A stretch of 64,000 bases of DNA from Symbiodinium natans (GCA_905221605.1 CAJNDS010001890.1:1-64000); one strand, 5' to 3'; positions 50,699-61,788 are shown, counted from the first letter of the stretch. The notes: a model not told the origin generated them from the sequence alone. Numbers and translations are program-made.

Positions 50699-52648
50699 GG
50701 ACACCCTAGACCTGAAGTCAACAAAATAATTCCAGCACTCTCTCTCTCTCTGCCGTTGCATTGGAGACAGATACTGACTTCAGCTCACTGGAACGTTTTT
50801 CTTGGAGGCGGTCTGGGGGGACCCCCTAAACCCTAAAAACCCTGAGCCCTAAACCTAACAACCCTAGACCCTGCCCAGGCCCGGCAAAGGAGGCCAAGTT
50901 GCTCGGCTTGTTCTCCTTCCGCTTTCAAGATCATGTCCTGTGCCGCCTGCACGTTGGCTCGGTCGATCCAAGAACTCTTCCATGCTTCCATGCTCCCTTT
51001 TTCTAAACCCTAAACCCTAACCTAAACCCTAAACCCTCAACCCTAAACCCTACATACAAGGGCCCTGAAGGATCGAGGGCTTCGTGTCTTTCAGCCTTTC
51101 ATGTCTAGATGTTTCTTGCTGGGGGCCTTCAGGGTTAAGGGGTTGCGAAGAATAATTCACCACACCCAAAAAACCCGTACCTCTTAACCTATAGAAGGGG
51201 ATTCTAAGGGAGTCTGGGGGAGGATCCTACCGCAGCCCTTGATTTCTTATAAGGGTATGTATGCCCAGGGGTATCCCAAAACACAAAATTCCAGGGCTTC
51301 AGGCCCTTTGCATTGCTGTTCCGGTCTGAGGCGGCATATGTTCAAGCCTCAACCCTAGCCCCTTTTGCAGCAGGCGTCCTCGCCTGGAATCCCCGCCCCC
51401 TCAACAGCCCTGCACCGCACCTTCGAAAGGCTCAAGATGAATTGGCAAATGTTCTCCCAACAACAAGCAAATGACTGGCTGCCTTCTACAGGCTTGCGGT
51501 TCCCGCGGGGGGGAGGAGTACGAACCCCGATTTTCCATTAAGGCTATTGGGAAGGGGGGGGGGGTAGCAAACAGCCTTCTCCACCCTATTCTCTACAAGC
51601 ACAGGGGCCGAAAAAACAAGGAGCCCATATTCTCTAAACCCTACATAATAAACCCGACCTTATGCAGGCCCATCGCCTGTGCCTCGAGCGTGTTGTTCCA
51701 CGTCTTTTGTGCTTCCTCTTGCCAGGATTGCAGCACTTCAGTCAGCACTGAAGCCATCTCGAGGTCGAAATGGTTCATCCTGGGGCAAGTTGGTCTTCAG
51801 GCCCGCTTGAACAAGGTTCCTAAATGTGAGCCTCTTTAAACCAACTGCGTGTTTACCAAAAATACCTCCAAACTATTGTTATCCTGATTACATGAGGGTA
51901 CCCATACTTTCTGCAATTTTCAGAACAGATAAGGTATGAAGTGTTCCGAGGGCCTGCCCTGTGAGTTTGGAGGGCTGCTATCAGCCCAGAGTTGAGGGCT
52001 GAAGGATTCAGAGATCCGGGGCGCTACGATGCCTTATTCAGTAGGATTTGTAGGGTTTAGACTTTAGGGCTAAGGGTTTCGGACTTGAACCTGCAGGTGC
52101 TAGTTAGGTGGAAGCAACCTGCCAGTGCCCAACAATAGCTTTCTACAACCTCCTGAAGTCCTGAACTCATCTTGCTCAAGACGCGGATGAAACTTGCCAT
52201 GTTGCGAGTGAACTAAGGGGGGCTAAACATTCCGTCTCTGACAGGCCCGCACGGGTGAGCCCCAAACGCAAGAAAAGACATAGCAGCCCTTTGGCACACT
52301 CCCTCATGTTCGGAGTTCGGATTGGGCAGGGATTCGGGCCCCTCTCTCAGTGAGCAGAGTTCATGAGTACACTACGTACCGCCTCACCACAAAACACCCA
52401 AAACCACCCAAAATCCTAAACCGCCTAAACCCTCTACCAAGTACACTCTCACAGCAGGAGCCGGCCGAAACCCTAAACCCTAAACCCTACACCCTAAACC
52501 CTACACCCTACACCCCAAACCCCAACACCCCGAAAAACCCGACTGACCAAAACTCCAACCCTTGAGAACCGCTGAGAACCCATGAGCCGCGGGTCAGCAA
52601 GGGGGAGCTGAACTTCTGCGGGTTTTTGGCCTCGAGCTCGGAATTCAG
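50699..52648. other. Complex DNA, no gene recognised
   Basis: Short CCCTAAA tracts at 51004-51055 and 52468-52525. The 122-codon plus frame (51471-51839) has ordinary composition but no domain. Confidence 0.4.
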
Positions 52649-52651
52649 CTT

Positions 52652-52790
52652 AGGGTTTAGGGGTTTCTGGGTTTTTTTTTAGGGGTTTTTAGGGGTTTTT
52701 GGTGTTTTTAGGGGTTTTTAGGGTTTTTAAGGGGTTTTTAGGTGTTTTTAGGGGTTTAGGGTTTTAGGGTTTCAGGTTTAGGGATTCAGG
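52652..52790 (+). repeat. TTTTTAGGGG-type array
   Basis: Decamers TTTTTAGGGG, with variants TTTTTGGTG and TTTTTAAGGGG, recur about seven times before reverting to TTTAGGG/TTTTAGGG. This is an expanded, T-rich relative of the telomere heptamer. Confidence 0.93.
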
Positions 52791-53416
52791 GGTTGTGAGC
52801 TTGGGGGTTACACAGGGCTTGAAGGGTTGCGGGCCTTAGGGGGCTTAGGGTTTATAAGCGTTTCGGGGCTTCAGGGCGAGGGCATGCGATTACAAAGGTT
52901 GAGTGTTTCGGTAGCGACGTGACAATCAGACGACACCTAGACTCTAGGCCCTCAGCCCAAATCACGTCATTCTGGTGCACAGACTGGAGAGGTCGCATCT
53001 CTTCCCCACATCAAAGCCCAAAGACACTGGCCCCTATTGTACCTTTAGCCCCCATCCCTTGAAAACCCTCAGAAGAAGAATCCCAAACAGGATACTCTTA
53101 AGCGCAAGAAGGGGGGTGCGGTCGCACAGGGCGCCTGGTGGTCAGGAGGGCTTCAAAGTGCATTTTTTGGACAAAGGCATACTTGAAAAGCACTAATCAT
53201 GTACGCGGAAACTACTGCATGTTTGCCTAGATGTTTGCCATTGCCATTAATGATGTCATCAACAATCGTCATCATCATCATTGCCATCAACATGTCCTGG
53301 GGCATTCTGGTGTGCAAACAAGCCAGCGAGCTGCAAAATACCAGTGTTTGGGGCATGTTGGCACAGGGCACGAACGCCTGTGACGGCGCGTCGTGTTCCG
53401 TTATGTTGTGCAATAT

Positions 53417-53573
53417 AGGGGCATGAATCATTGTTATAGGGTTTTTTGGGGGGGTTATTCTAGCAGAATTGTAAAGGGACCCTAAGGAAATAATACTAGT
53501 AATTGTTTTACTTTCTGGGTTACTATTTAGTATAATTACAAAGGGACCATAGGGCATTAGTAACTATTCCGAA
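53417..53573 (+). mobile_element. AGGGGYCKGAAT-family element, copy 4 (internally duplicated)
   Basis: Left end AGGGGCATGAATCATTGTTA, then GGGTTTTTTGGGGGGGTTAT. The segment AATTGTAAAGGGACCCTAAGG..ACTAGTAATTGTT is duplicated (53453-53508, 53518-53572). The right end is ATTCCGA without the ACCCCT. Confidence 0.78.
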
Positions 53574-53576
53574 AGC

Positions 53577-53629
53577 CTAAACCCTAAACCCTAAACCCTA
53601 AACCCGGAACCCGAAACCCTAAACCCTAC
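53577..53629 (-). repeat. Interstitial CCCTAAA array
   Basis: About 7 units with CCCGGAA and CCCGAAA. It lies within 5 bp of the preceding element. Confidence 0.95.
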
Positions 53630-53720
53630 CTTATGCTGTGTAGAGCTGCACTAGGCTTTTTGGGCATGGTGCGGAACAAGACACTCGCATCGGAAAGGCA
53701 AGCCGAAGCTGTGTTGGTGT

Positions 53721-53922
53721 AGGGTTTAGGGTTTAGGGTTTAGGGTTTAGGGTTTAGGGTTTAGGGTTTAGGGTTTAGGGTTTAGGGTTTAGGGTTTAGG
53801 GTTTAGGGTTTAGGGTTTAGGGTTTTAGGTTTAGGGTTTAGGGTTTAGGGTTTAGGGTTTAGGGTTTAGGGTTTAGGGTTTAGGGTTTAGGGTTTAGGGT
53901 TTAGGGTTTAGGGTTTGGGGTT
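53721..53922 (+). repeat. Longest interstitial TTTAGGG array in the window
   Basis: About 28 units (202 bp). Two blocks of perfect heptamers are separated by one GGGTTTTAGGTTTAGGG irregularity. Confidence 0.98.
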
Positions 53923-54200
53923 GGCTCTTCAGCTAGCACAGTTGGAAGTGAGCCCCTGGACGGCTATGTCAAAGTGTAGTAAAGAAAGGCCGCTAAGGCT
54001 TAGGGTTAGGACTTGTGCCTCGTTTAGAGTTTGGGGTCTTGGGGTCTTGGGGTCTTGGGGCAGTTCCCTAAACCCTACACCCTGAACCCTAAGCCCTAAG
54101 CCCTAAACTTCAGACAAGGCACCCTGTTCAAGATGTCTTTGATGCTTGCGTCCTTGTAGAGAACGCACTCCGGATCGCTCTCCACGGCTTCGGCGAAACT

Positions 54201-54311
54201 GGGTTTAGGGTTCAGGGTTTAGGGTTTTAGGGTTTAGGGTTTAGGGTTTTAGGGTTTTAGGGTTTAGGGTTTAGGGTTTAGGGTTTAAGGTTTAGGGTTT
54301 AGGGTTTAGGG
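54201..54311 (+). repeat. TTTAGGG / TTTTAGGG array
   Basis: About 15 units mixing heptamers with three TTTTAGGG octamers. Confidence 0.96.
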
Positions 54312-54403
54312 AAGCTGGGTGCTTGCGACAGCAGGGCTTCAACCAACATTCTGCGAAAGCTTTTTTGCCCCCCTGACCCAAAGCCCTCAACCCTAAACTA
54401 CTA

Positions 54404-54487
54404 TTTGACAAGAACCACCAACAAACATGAATATAGGGATTGCTATTCTTTTATTTTTGGGTGGGGGGGGGGGGGGGGTTCTTAAGC
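54404..54487. mobile_element. GCTTAAGAACCCCCC-family MITE-like element, copy 3
   Basis: ACAAGAACCACCAACAAACA on the left pairs with TTTTTGGGTGG, a G run and GGTTCTTAAGC on the right. The interior AATATAGGGATTGCTATTC matches copy 1. The G run has expanded to about 17. Confidence 0.75.
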
Positions 54488-54621
54488 AGATGGTAGTAAA
54501 CCCCCAAACCCAAATCGTCCCTCCTCAAGCCCCAACCTTGTCCAAACGAAAGTGTCCGATTGCAGGGGATGGGACATGAGCTGAACGTTGCAGAAGCAAG
54601 ATTTAATCTGAACTGTAATGC

Positions 54622-54734
54622 AGGAGCCTGAATCAATAGAATAGGATTTTGTTTGTTGGAGGGGGGGGGGTTCTTGCAGTATAGTTATAAAAGGGGCCAT
54701 GAAGGAATATTATTAGTAATTGTTCCGACCCCTA
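54622..54734 (+). mobile_element. AGGGGYCKGAAT-family MITE-like element, copy 5
   Basis: AGGAGCCTGAATCAATAGAA at the left and GTAATTGTTCCGACCCCTA at the right, with GATTTTGTTTGTTGG, a G run and AAGGAATATTATTAGTAATT inside. Confidence 0.83.
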
Positions 54735-55018
54735 TATTGGGTCCTTTTGAAGGTTTCGGGTTTAGGCTTTCTGCGTCTACATGTCTCTGCCTTGATAACG
54801 TGAAGTTTATGCATTAGGAAAGGTGCATCCCTAAACCCTAAGCCCTAAGCCCTGAACATTTTTTGTTTCCGGGCTCGTTGCTGCCGAGATCTCACTTCGT
54901 ACGCTCTTAGAGCTGTAGAAAGCACACCGGGAGTTGATGACATTGAGACGGGATGCCCTAACATTGCCTTCACACATGGTTTAACCTTGCCCTGTCCGCT
55001 GTTCGATGTTTGGAACAG

Positions 55019-55093
55019 CCCTAAACCCTGAACCCTGAACCCTAAACCCTAAACCCCAAACCGCACCCTAAACCCTCCCCCCCCCCCCCCCCC
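55019..55093 (-). repeat. CCCTAAA array running into a C17 homopolymer
   Basis: About 8 units with CCCTGAA and CCCCAAA variants. The final CCCT continues as a run of C to 55093. Confidence 0.94.
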
Positions 55094-55353
55094 TCCACCT
55101 CATGATGTGTGGGTTCAGGGCGAGGCTTAGAGGTTTTAGGGGCTCAGGGCTTAGGTGGCCCCTTCGAAGATCCCCGAACATTTTGGCGAAGTTTAGGGGT
55201 TTTGGGTTTAGGGTTTAGGGGTTTGGGGTTTAGGGTTTCAGGATTCTACAACAAAGGCTTGGGACATTGCGTCGTGTAGGGTCGTGGCAACCGTGAGGCC
55301 TAGCTGAGCTCTAGCTGCTGGGGCCAATCGCTTGTTTGGCGCCTGGGTAGAAG

Positions 55354-55429
55354 CATGAAGCCTGAAGCCTGAAGCCTGAAGCCTAAACCCTAAATCCTAA
55401 ACCCTAAACCCTAAACCCTAAACCCTAGA
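55354..55429 (-). repeat. GCCTGAA to CCCTAAA graded array
   Basis: Four GCCTGAA units, then GCCTAAA, then about six CCCTAAA. Confidence 0.95.
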
Positions 55430-55581
55430 CTGCCACAGCACGAAGGCATCCGGCCCCCCAGCCCGGCACGCTTGAGGCTGCGGCCTAGACCCCATGAAGT
55501 CTTTTTAAGGGCCTATCGGCTTGGGGTTTGGGGTTTGGGGTTTGGTGTGTGGGGTTTGGGGTTTAGGGTTTAGCTTATAGA

Positions 55582-55681
55582 TTGGGATGTTCCCCCTTAT
55601 ACTAACACTTCTTAATAGGGACCATAATTGGGGTACTAGAAGCCCTAGTAAGGACTGTCAGTATAAGGGGGAACATCCTAA
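55582..55681 (+). mobile_element. TTGGGATGTTCCCCC-family element, copy 8
   Basis: TTGGGATGTTCCCCCTTATA with CTAACACTTCTTAATAGGGA pairs with CTAGTAAGGACTGTCAG and TATAAGGGGGAACATCCTAA. The centre is GGGGTACTAGAAGCCC. Confidence 0.92.
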
Positions 55682-55688
55682 CTTTTAG

Positions 55689-55720
55689 AGTTTAGGGTTT
55701 AGGGTTTAGGGTTTAGGGTG
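55689..55720 (+). repeat. Interstitial TTTAGGG array
   Basis: About 4.5 units, 7 bp after the preceding element. Confidence 0.96.
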
Positions 55721-55808
55721 CACTGGTCCAGGGCCGGTACTCCGAAAACGTATTCATCTCCTTGTCGTAGCTCTTCTGCACCGAGCGGTTCCACCTAGCT
55801 TGCTGTTG

Positions 55809-55910
55809 CTTAGTAGGGAGGGAGGGAATGAGGTACCCAAAATAATTCCCTTAAAGGGTATATAAAGGGGGATATAGGGTACATCATTCCCTCATTCCCT
55901 ACTACGCAAG
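55809..55910. mobile_element. CTTAGTAGGGAATGAGGGA-family element, copy 3
   Basis: CTTAGTAGGGAGGGAGGGAA with TGAGGTACCC pairs with GGGTACATCATTCCCTCATT and CCCTACTACGCAAG. Interior TATAAAGGGGGATATAG. Confidence 0.88.
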
Positions 55911-56802
55911 GTTAGGTTTGACAGTTTCAAGGGACCAAAGGTGGGGACCCTTACGAGGGGGTTTAGGGTTTAGCGTTTAGGGGCTACTTAGGCATATAGG
56001 GGTTACGTTAAGTTAAGGGTTCAGGGCTTCGAACATGGAAATTCTGCAGCCCCAAGCCCATGGCGTACTGGTTTTCATGAGCTTTCTAGCCGGAAGAATT
56101 TTAAAGAGGGCTAGAGGCCCTACTCAGCACCTATGACAACAACCCTGTGCCCTCTCAAAACTTAGCACTTCTGAGGCGATGTTTGGGGGTAGTGTTAACC
56201 CTAAACCCGAAGCCCTAAACCCTTAAAAAGGTGTATCGGACTCCCTGGACCCCCAAGACGTTTAGGGATAAAACTGCCCGGTTCGATCGACTAGTGCGGC
56301 TTTGATAACCCTAAATCATAAACCCTCAGCGGTAGAGGAGAAGAACAAAACCCTGGAACCCTAGACTCCCGGCTTCGGACTCCTGAGCATTGTTTCTCTG
56401 AGGCTTGTCTAGGTTTAGGGTCCAGGGATCAGGGTTTAGGGTTCAGGGTTTAGGGTTGAGGGTTTAGTGTTTAGGGCTTAGGGTTTAGGTTTATTCTTCT
56501 TGGTTCGCCCAAGCCAAGGCCTGGTACTCAGAGTAGGCCCCCATTCCCTTTTGCAAGGGCAAAGGTTCCGTTCTAAGCCCCCTTGAAACCAAAACAGTGC
56601 GCCTTTTTCATTCCTAGGTTACTCTTGGGTCTAGCCCTAAACCCTAAACCCCCCTTCCCCGAATATGGATGCCTCCAACCGAGTCCTTCGTTCATGGACA
56701 GCACTACAACCCAGGCTTCTTCTCCAGGTCATCCGCGAGCATAATCACCGACATTCTCCCCTTATTAGGGGTTCGGGTTTTGTGTTTATGCTCCCTCTAC
56801 AA
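55911..56802. other. Complex DNA with degenerate heptamers
   Basis: A degenerate TTTAGGG stretch at 56417-56492 and single heptamers elsewhere. No gene recognised. Confidence 0.4.
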
Positions 56803-56875
56803 GACCCAAAACCCAAAACCCAAAACCCAAAACCCTAAACCCTAAACCCTAAACCCTAAACCCTAAACCCTAAAC
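56803..56875 (-). repeat. CCCAAAA to CCCTAAA two-block array
   Basis: Five CCCAAAA units followed by about six CCCTAAA. Confidence 0.96.
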
Positions 56876-57188
56876 ATAAACTCTTCAGGATGCCTGTCTA
56901 GTTAAGTCGTCTCCCCCCTGCCCCCGCAAATACCTGTTCACGCAAATACCTGTTGAGACACTTTAAATTTGGGTGCTGCTGTTGCTGCTGCTGCTGCCCA
57001 TTTTCTACTCTCAGCGTTTATCACACAAGAATATAAGGGTGTAGGGCTTTGTTCTTGCGGGAAGTAGTGAGTTAGGCCCCCTAAGACGAGTCCAGTAGCA
57101 AAAAACCGCGGTCCTGCCCAATCTCTTCAGTGGGGGCAGTATGGGAGAACGTAAGGTACCTGACTCTCCGAGTCCCCAACACTGAACA

Positions 57189-57305
57189 CCCTAAACCCTA
57201 AACCCTAAACCCTAAACCCTAAACCCTAAACCCTAAACCCTAAACCCTAAACCCTAAACCCTAAACCCTAAACCCTAAACCCTAAACCCTAAACCCTAAA
57301 CCCTA
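57189..57305 (-). repeat. Long interstitial CCCTAAA array
   Basis: About 16.5 perfect units. Confidence 0.98.
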
Positions 57306-57457
57306 TCCTAGCCCCACAAGAACTTGAGCTCATCGGCCGGCACTCATCTCTGTCGTACCGGTCAATGCTGTGATCATACCAACTCCTGGGCATGGCCCAA
57401 GGTTTAGGGATTAGGGTTTAGGGTGTTTAGTGTGGGTTTTAGGGGTGAAGGGGCGGT

Positions 57458-57520
57458 AGGGTTTAGGGTTCAGGGTTCAGGGTTCAGGGTTTAGGGTTTA
57501 GGGTTTCGGGTTTAGGGTTT
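57458..57520 (+). repeat. TTTAGGG array with TTCAGGG block
   Basis: About 9 units. Three adjacent TTCAGGG form a block. Confidence 0.94.
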
Positions 57521-58126
57521 AAGGTTTTTGCTTTAGGGTCTTAGGGTTTAGGGTCGTAGAGTTTAGGGGCTTGCGGCTTTAGGGGCTTGAGCTCGTGGGG
57601 TTCCCAAGGAATCGGGATCCCGCTGCGTTTAAGGTTTTTCGGGCTCATGTCATCAAACCCTAAAACTGGAATGCCTCTCCCGTGGGCTTCTGTCCCTATT
57701 TGCTGGGTTTAGGGATAAGGGTTTAGGGTTTCGGGCTAGGATTTTTTTGGCTTCTAGTTGGCTTCCAGGGTTCTTATGTGCATCTGTGACTGCTGATAAT
57801 CGCTCTCCGAGCAGGTACTCACAAGAATTCAGCACATGTCCCTAAACCCAAATCCCAAGAAGGACTCCAGACTCACGCTAAACCCCTACACCCAACCAAT
57901 CCCTAAACGATAGAGGAGAACCCTAAACCCCAAAGAGCCTGTGGCTTTCGAAGCCCGCCTCAAGTGTGCTATACAACAGCTGCGGTCCAGGGTTTAGGGT
58001 TTAGAGCTTCGGGTCATACCATGCGTTTCATATCCCAAGCTCGGAACCTTACATACAAGCCCCCTTAACTTTCTGGTGCTGGGGAGATGGAACGTGAAGA
58101 TAAGTACGATAATCTACTAGCTAAAT
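57521..58126. other. Complex DNA with degenerate heptamers
   Basis: Scattered TTTAGGG-like words at 57535-57600 and 57705-57735. No gene recognised. Confidence 0.4.
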
Positions 58127-58208
58127 GCTTAAGAACCCTCCAAAAAACAAAAAACAGTCCTCCTTACAGGGGCAATACTTTTTTTTGTGTTTTTTGGGGG
58201 CTCTTAAT
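58127..58208. mobile_element. GCTTAAGAACCCCCC-family MITE-like element, copy 4
   Basis: GCTTAAGAACCCTCCAAAAA on the left pairs with GTTTTTTGGGGGCTCTTAA on the right. The interior is diverged (CAGTCCTCCTTACAGGGGCA). Confidence 0.75.
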
Positions 58209-58436
58209 TTCATATTGTAGGAATAGGCGCATATGTGGAACTACCTAGGGGCTGTATAGAAATTGCCTCCCATGTAAGCGCCAGGAAAGCTCGGTTTCGG
58301 GTTTAGGGTTTAGGGGTGAAAGCTGAAAATGCTGACTCTTTGGAGACCCCTAGATTGAGCCCCCTCCCAGAACGTGTCCTGAGAGCTTGGATGAGCGAGT
58401 TGAGAATCTTGCCGGGCCCCTGTCAAGGCTCTACAC

Positions 58437-58561
58437 CCTAAACCCTAAACCCTAAACCCTGAACCCTGAACCCTGAACCCTGAACCCTGAACCCTGAACC
58501 CTGAACCCTGAACCCTGAACCCTAAACCCTAAACCCTAAACCCTAAACCCTAACCCTAAAA
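58437..58561 (-). repeat. CCCTAAA array with CCCTGAA block
   Basis: Three CCCTAAA, ten CCCTGAA (about 58456-58523), then five CCCTAAA and a hexamer. Confidence 0.97.
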
Positions 58562-59427
58562 CTCTAGTGATCAGGGGGAGCAAGGTCCGGGACCCGAAGC
58601 CTACGATCCACGGGCTCAACTGGACTAGAGCCGGCAAAGGTGATGTGCCCTGGCAGTTTTTGGGGCCCAGAGTTCGGGGGGGCTTCGGTTAGGGTAGGAT
58701 GCAAACAGAAACTGGCACCTAAAAACGACACGATATGTTTGTCTTTACTTGGAGGGTTTAGGGTTTATAGGGTTTAGGTAGGCATCCTAAGCCCCCCAAA
58801 GTCCTCCTAGGCAACCCTGGCATCTTCAAACACAAGAGCTATGACCAAGTTGTCTCCTGGTAAACCCTAAATCCGAAACCCTTAAACCTAAATCCGAAAC
58901 CCTTAAAACCCCTGAACCCTCCGCTGAATCTCTCTCTCTCTCTGTCTCTCTCTCTCTCTCTCTACGCTGTTTCTATGCCGGGCTCGGGGTCACCAATGAG
59001 GTCTGCAGGCCAGGAAAGGCTCCAATGCATTTTTTGTGATTATCCGGCTGCTTCAGAAATAAAGCTTCCTTGCGGGCTCAAGTTTCGGATTCTCAAGTGG
59101 TAGAAAACGCCCGGCTGCGCTAGATGCTTGTTGAGGCGCGGGCGGTGCTGAGGCCGGGACGAACGGTTTCAAAGACAAGAACCCCTCACCCGCCCTACAC
59201 CCTGAACACTAAACCTAAGGAAGGGCTGATTCGCTAGACTCTCTAGCCCTTAGAACCTTGATCCTGACCCTCAACCCTAGACCCTAAACCCTGAACCCCA
59301 AACCAACCCCAAACCCCAAACCCAAAACCCACCCGAACCCAAAACGGTAGAGGAGCCATTGCGGCAGGTACCCTGTCTGGGAGAGGCCTTGTCTGCTGCA
59401 ACATCCTCGGGATCCTGCTTTCGTGCA
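58562..59427. other. Complex DNA with (CT)n
   Basis: (CT)n with one GT at 58929-58963. AAAGACAAGAACCCCTCAC at 59172 resembles the right ends of the blocks at 6950-7212 and 7591-7885. Degenerate heptamers at 59258-59345. Confidence 0.5.
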
Positions 59428-59515
59428 GGGTTTAGGGTTTAGGGTTTAGGGTTTAGGGTTTAGGGTTTAGGGTTTAGGGTTTAGGGTTTAGGGTTTAGGG
59501 TTTAGGGTTTAGGGT

Positions 59516-59547
<32 letters not shown>

Positions 59548-59599
59548 GGTTTAGGGTTTAGGGTTTAGGGTTTAGGGGTCAGGGTTGAGGGTTTAGGGG
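59428..59599 (+). repeat. Long TTTAGGG array with GTTGAGG block
   Basis: About twelve TTTAGGG, five or six GGGTTGA, then four TTTAGGG and degenerate units. Similar in organisation to 37094-37239. Confidence 0.97.
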
Positions 59600-60477
59600 C
59601 TTCCACTTGAGCAAGTCGTACTGCAGGGGAATTTATGCTCTCTTGCCTGGGCAGGGGCTTGCGAGTTCTGTGAGATCTACACGGCTCGTGCAACAACCCT
59701 AAACCGTAAACCCTATAAACCCGAAACAGCTGTCTGGTCTACTGGGCTCCCGCAGCAAGGCCCTCGCATCTACCCACTGGGACAACATGGGCTTACCTGG
59801 ACGAACCTTAATTTAAGGTTTGAAACCCGAAACCCCAAACCCTGAACCCCAAGCCCTTTTGCAACGGGCTTTTGGGTACCGTTCGGCTCTGAGAAACTAC
59901 CTGAAGCCCTAAACCCTAAACCCTACGCTTGTCGGTCCTTGAACTTCCCAACTTCAGTGTGAGCTATCCGACACAGTTCCTGCACTTTCTTGCCTTGGCG
60001 CGGGCAATCACTCGGGTGCTAGCACGTGCGTCTACCACCTGCAACATTGGTCAGGTTTACATTTACTGAGCGCCCTGTCCTGCACATAATGCAACAAGCG
60101 CTGTCATCTTGGCGTGCTGCCGGAGGCCGTATGCACCCCGGCATCTCCATCCAGAATATTCATGCCAGCTTCCAGGGCTGGAATCCATGAAAGCAAGCAT
60201 GCATAAACTACGAAATTTCTCGTGCCAACATGTCCTAAACCCTACGCCCTTGTTTGGTTTGGGGTTCTTTCAAAGAGGGCTCCAAACGCTGTCTTTGGTC
60301 GCCAGGGCATGCCCCAGTCCCAGAAAGGTTCCCAGACAGCTCGCGGGAAACTCTAGGTGAGTCCCAGAATTTTCCACGCGGGTCCCAGGGAGGTCTTAGA
60401 AAGGCAGGGGGGTTCCAGGGTATCAGACAAAGCGAAGCGCTTGAGGTGGGTGCTTCAGGGCTTAACTAGGGCCCTAT

Positions 60478-60548
60478 GTATGTATGTGTTCTCATGGTTG
60501 TGGAATTCGGTGAAAAGCTGCTTGAAGGCTAGAACTTGAGATGCCGAA
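60478..60548. mobile_element. Isolated right end of the composite element family
   Basis: AAGCTGCTTGAAGGCTAGAA then CTTGAGATGCCGAACCC matches the right ends at 18790-18830 and 62115-62158 and also leads into CCCTAAA sequence. No GGGCAAGGTC repeats precede it, so it is a remnant or solo terminus, about 260 bp upstream of element B. Confidence 0.6.
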
Positions 60549-60839
60549 CCCTTTTTGCTAAACCCTAAACCCTAAACCCCAAACCCCAAACCCCAAATCC
60601 TAAACCCCAAATCCCTAAACCCTAACCCAAAGCCTGAAGTCCCAAGCATCCTCAAGGCTCTAAGCAACCTCCAGCCCTTATATCGTTCAGACTCTTGAAT
60701 GTCCTCAGAAGCTAAACTAGACCCTAAAAGGCAGAATCCTAACCCTAAATTTAAACCCTAAACCCTAAACCCTGAACCCTAAACCCTGAACCCTAAACCC
60801 TAAACCTCTCTTTCATATATAATTTAAATGTTAAGGAGT

Positions 60840-61352
60840 TACTGGGCAAGGTCGCCGTTTTACTGGGCAAGGTCGCCGTTTTACTGGGCAAGGTCGATTT
60901 TTTGACCAAAATCGACCTAAAACGGCGACCTTGCCCAGTAAAACGGCGACCTTGCCCAGTAAAACGGCGACCTTGCCCAGTAACACGGCCGTTTTACTGG
61001 GCAAGGTCGCCGTTTTACTGGGCAAGGTCGATTTTGTGACCGAAGGTGGCCGTTTTACTGGGCAAGGTCGCCGTTTTACTGGGCAAGGTCCATTTTTTGA
61101 CCAAAATCGACCTTGCCCAGTAAAACGGCGACCTTGCCCAGTAAAACGGTGACCTTGCCCAGTAAAACGGCCGTTTTACTGGGCAAGGTCACCGTTTTAC
61201 TGGGCAAGGTCGATTTTGTGACCCAAGGTGGCCGTTTTACTGGGCAAGGTCACCGTTTTACTGGGCAAGGTCGATTTTTTGACCAAAATGACCTTGCCCA
61301 GTAAAACGGCCGTTTTACTGGGCAAGGTCGCCGTTTTACTGGGCAAGGTCGC
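60840..61352. repeat. 21-bp GGGCAAGGTC repeat field of element B
   Basis: Units of TTTTACTGGGCAAGGTCGCC (or ..CACC) alternate between strands in short groups of two or three, separated by GATTTTTTGACCAAAATC or GATTTTGTGACC.AAGGTGG. Each inversion point is a potential cruciform. Open frames reading repeated LPSKTAT or VLLGKVA are artefacts of the period. Confidence 0.95.
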
Positions 61353-61662
61353 CAACCCCCCCCCTCCTCCCCCCACCCCCCCCCCCACCCCCCGCACCCC
61401 CCCCCTCCACCCCCCCCCACCCCCGCCCCCCCCTCAACACCCCCGCCCACGCCCCCCACCCCCCGCCCACCCCCCCCACCCCGCCCCCCACCCCCCCACC
61501 CCCCCCCACCCCCCCACCCCCCCCCAACCCCCCACCCCCCCCCACCCCCCCCCACCCCTTCACCCCCCACCCCCCCCACCCCCGCCCAACCCCCACCAAA
61601 AACACCCCCCCCACCCCGCCCCCACCCCCCCCACCCCCAGCCCCCCCCCACCCGCCCCCCCT
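61353..61662 (+). repeat. Near-pure C tract of element B
   Basis: About 310 bp of C with single A or G interruptions, starting at the last GGGCAAGGTCGCC and ending at CCCCTCCAAAAATG. It is the largest homopolymer-like tract in the window. Confidence 0.97.
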
Positions 61663-61788
61663 CCAAAAATGAAGTTGACCCCATATCGGCCCAGGTCCCT
61701 TTAAAAATGCGATTAATTTAGTACTGGCTGGTCAAGTATTAACATTCGACGGTTTCGGCGGCCTCTCGTTTTTCCGATTTTGGACTTT

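Noticed and set aside
61228-61704. 158-codon Pro-rich frame and its Gly-rich mirror on the other strand
   Set aside because: Product of the C tract and the 21-bp repeats of element B.
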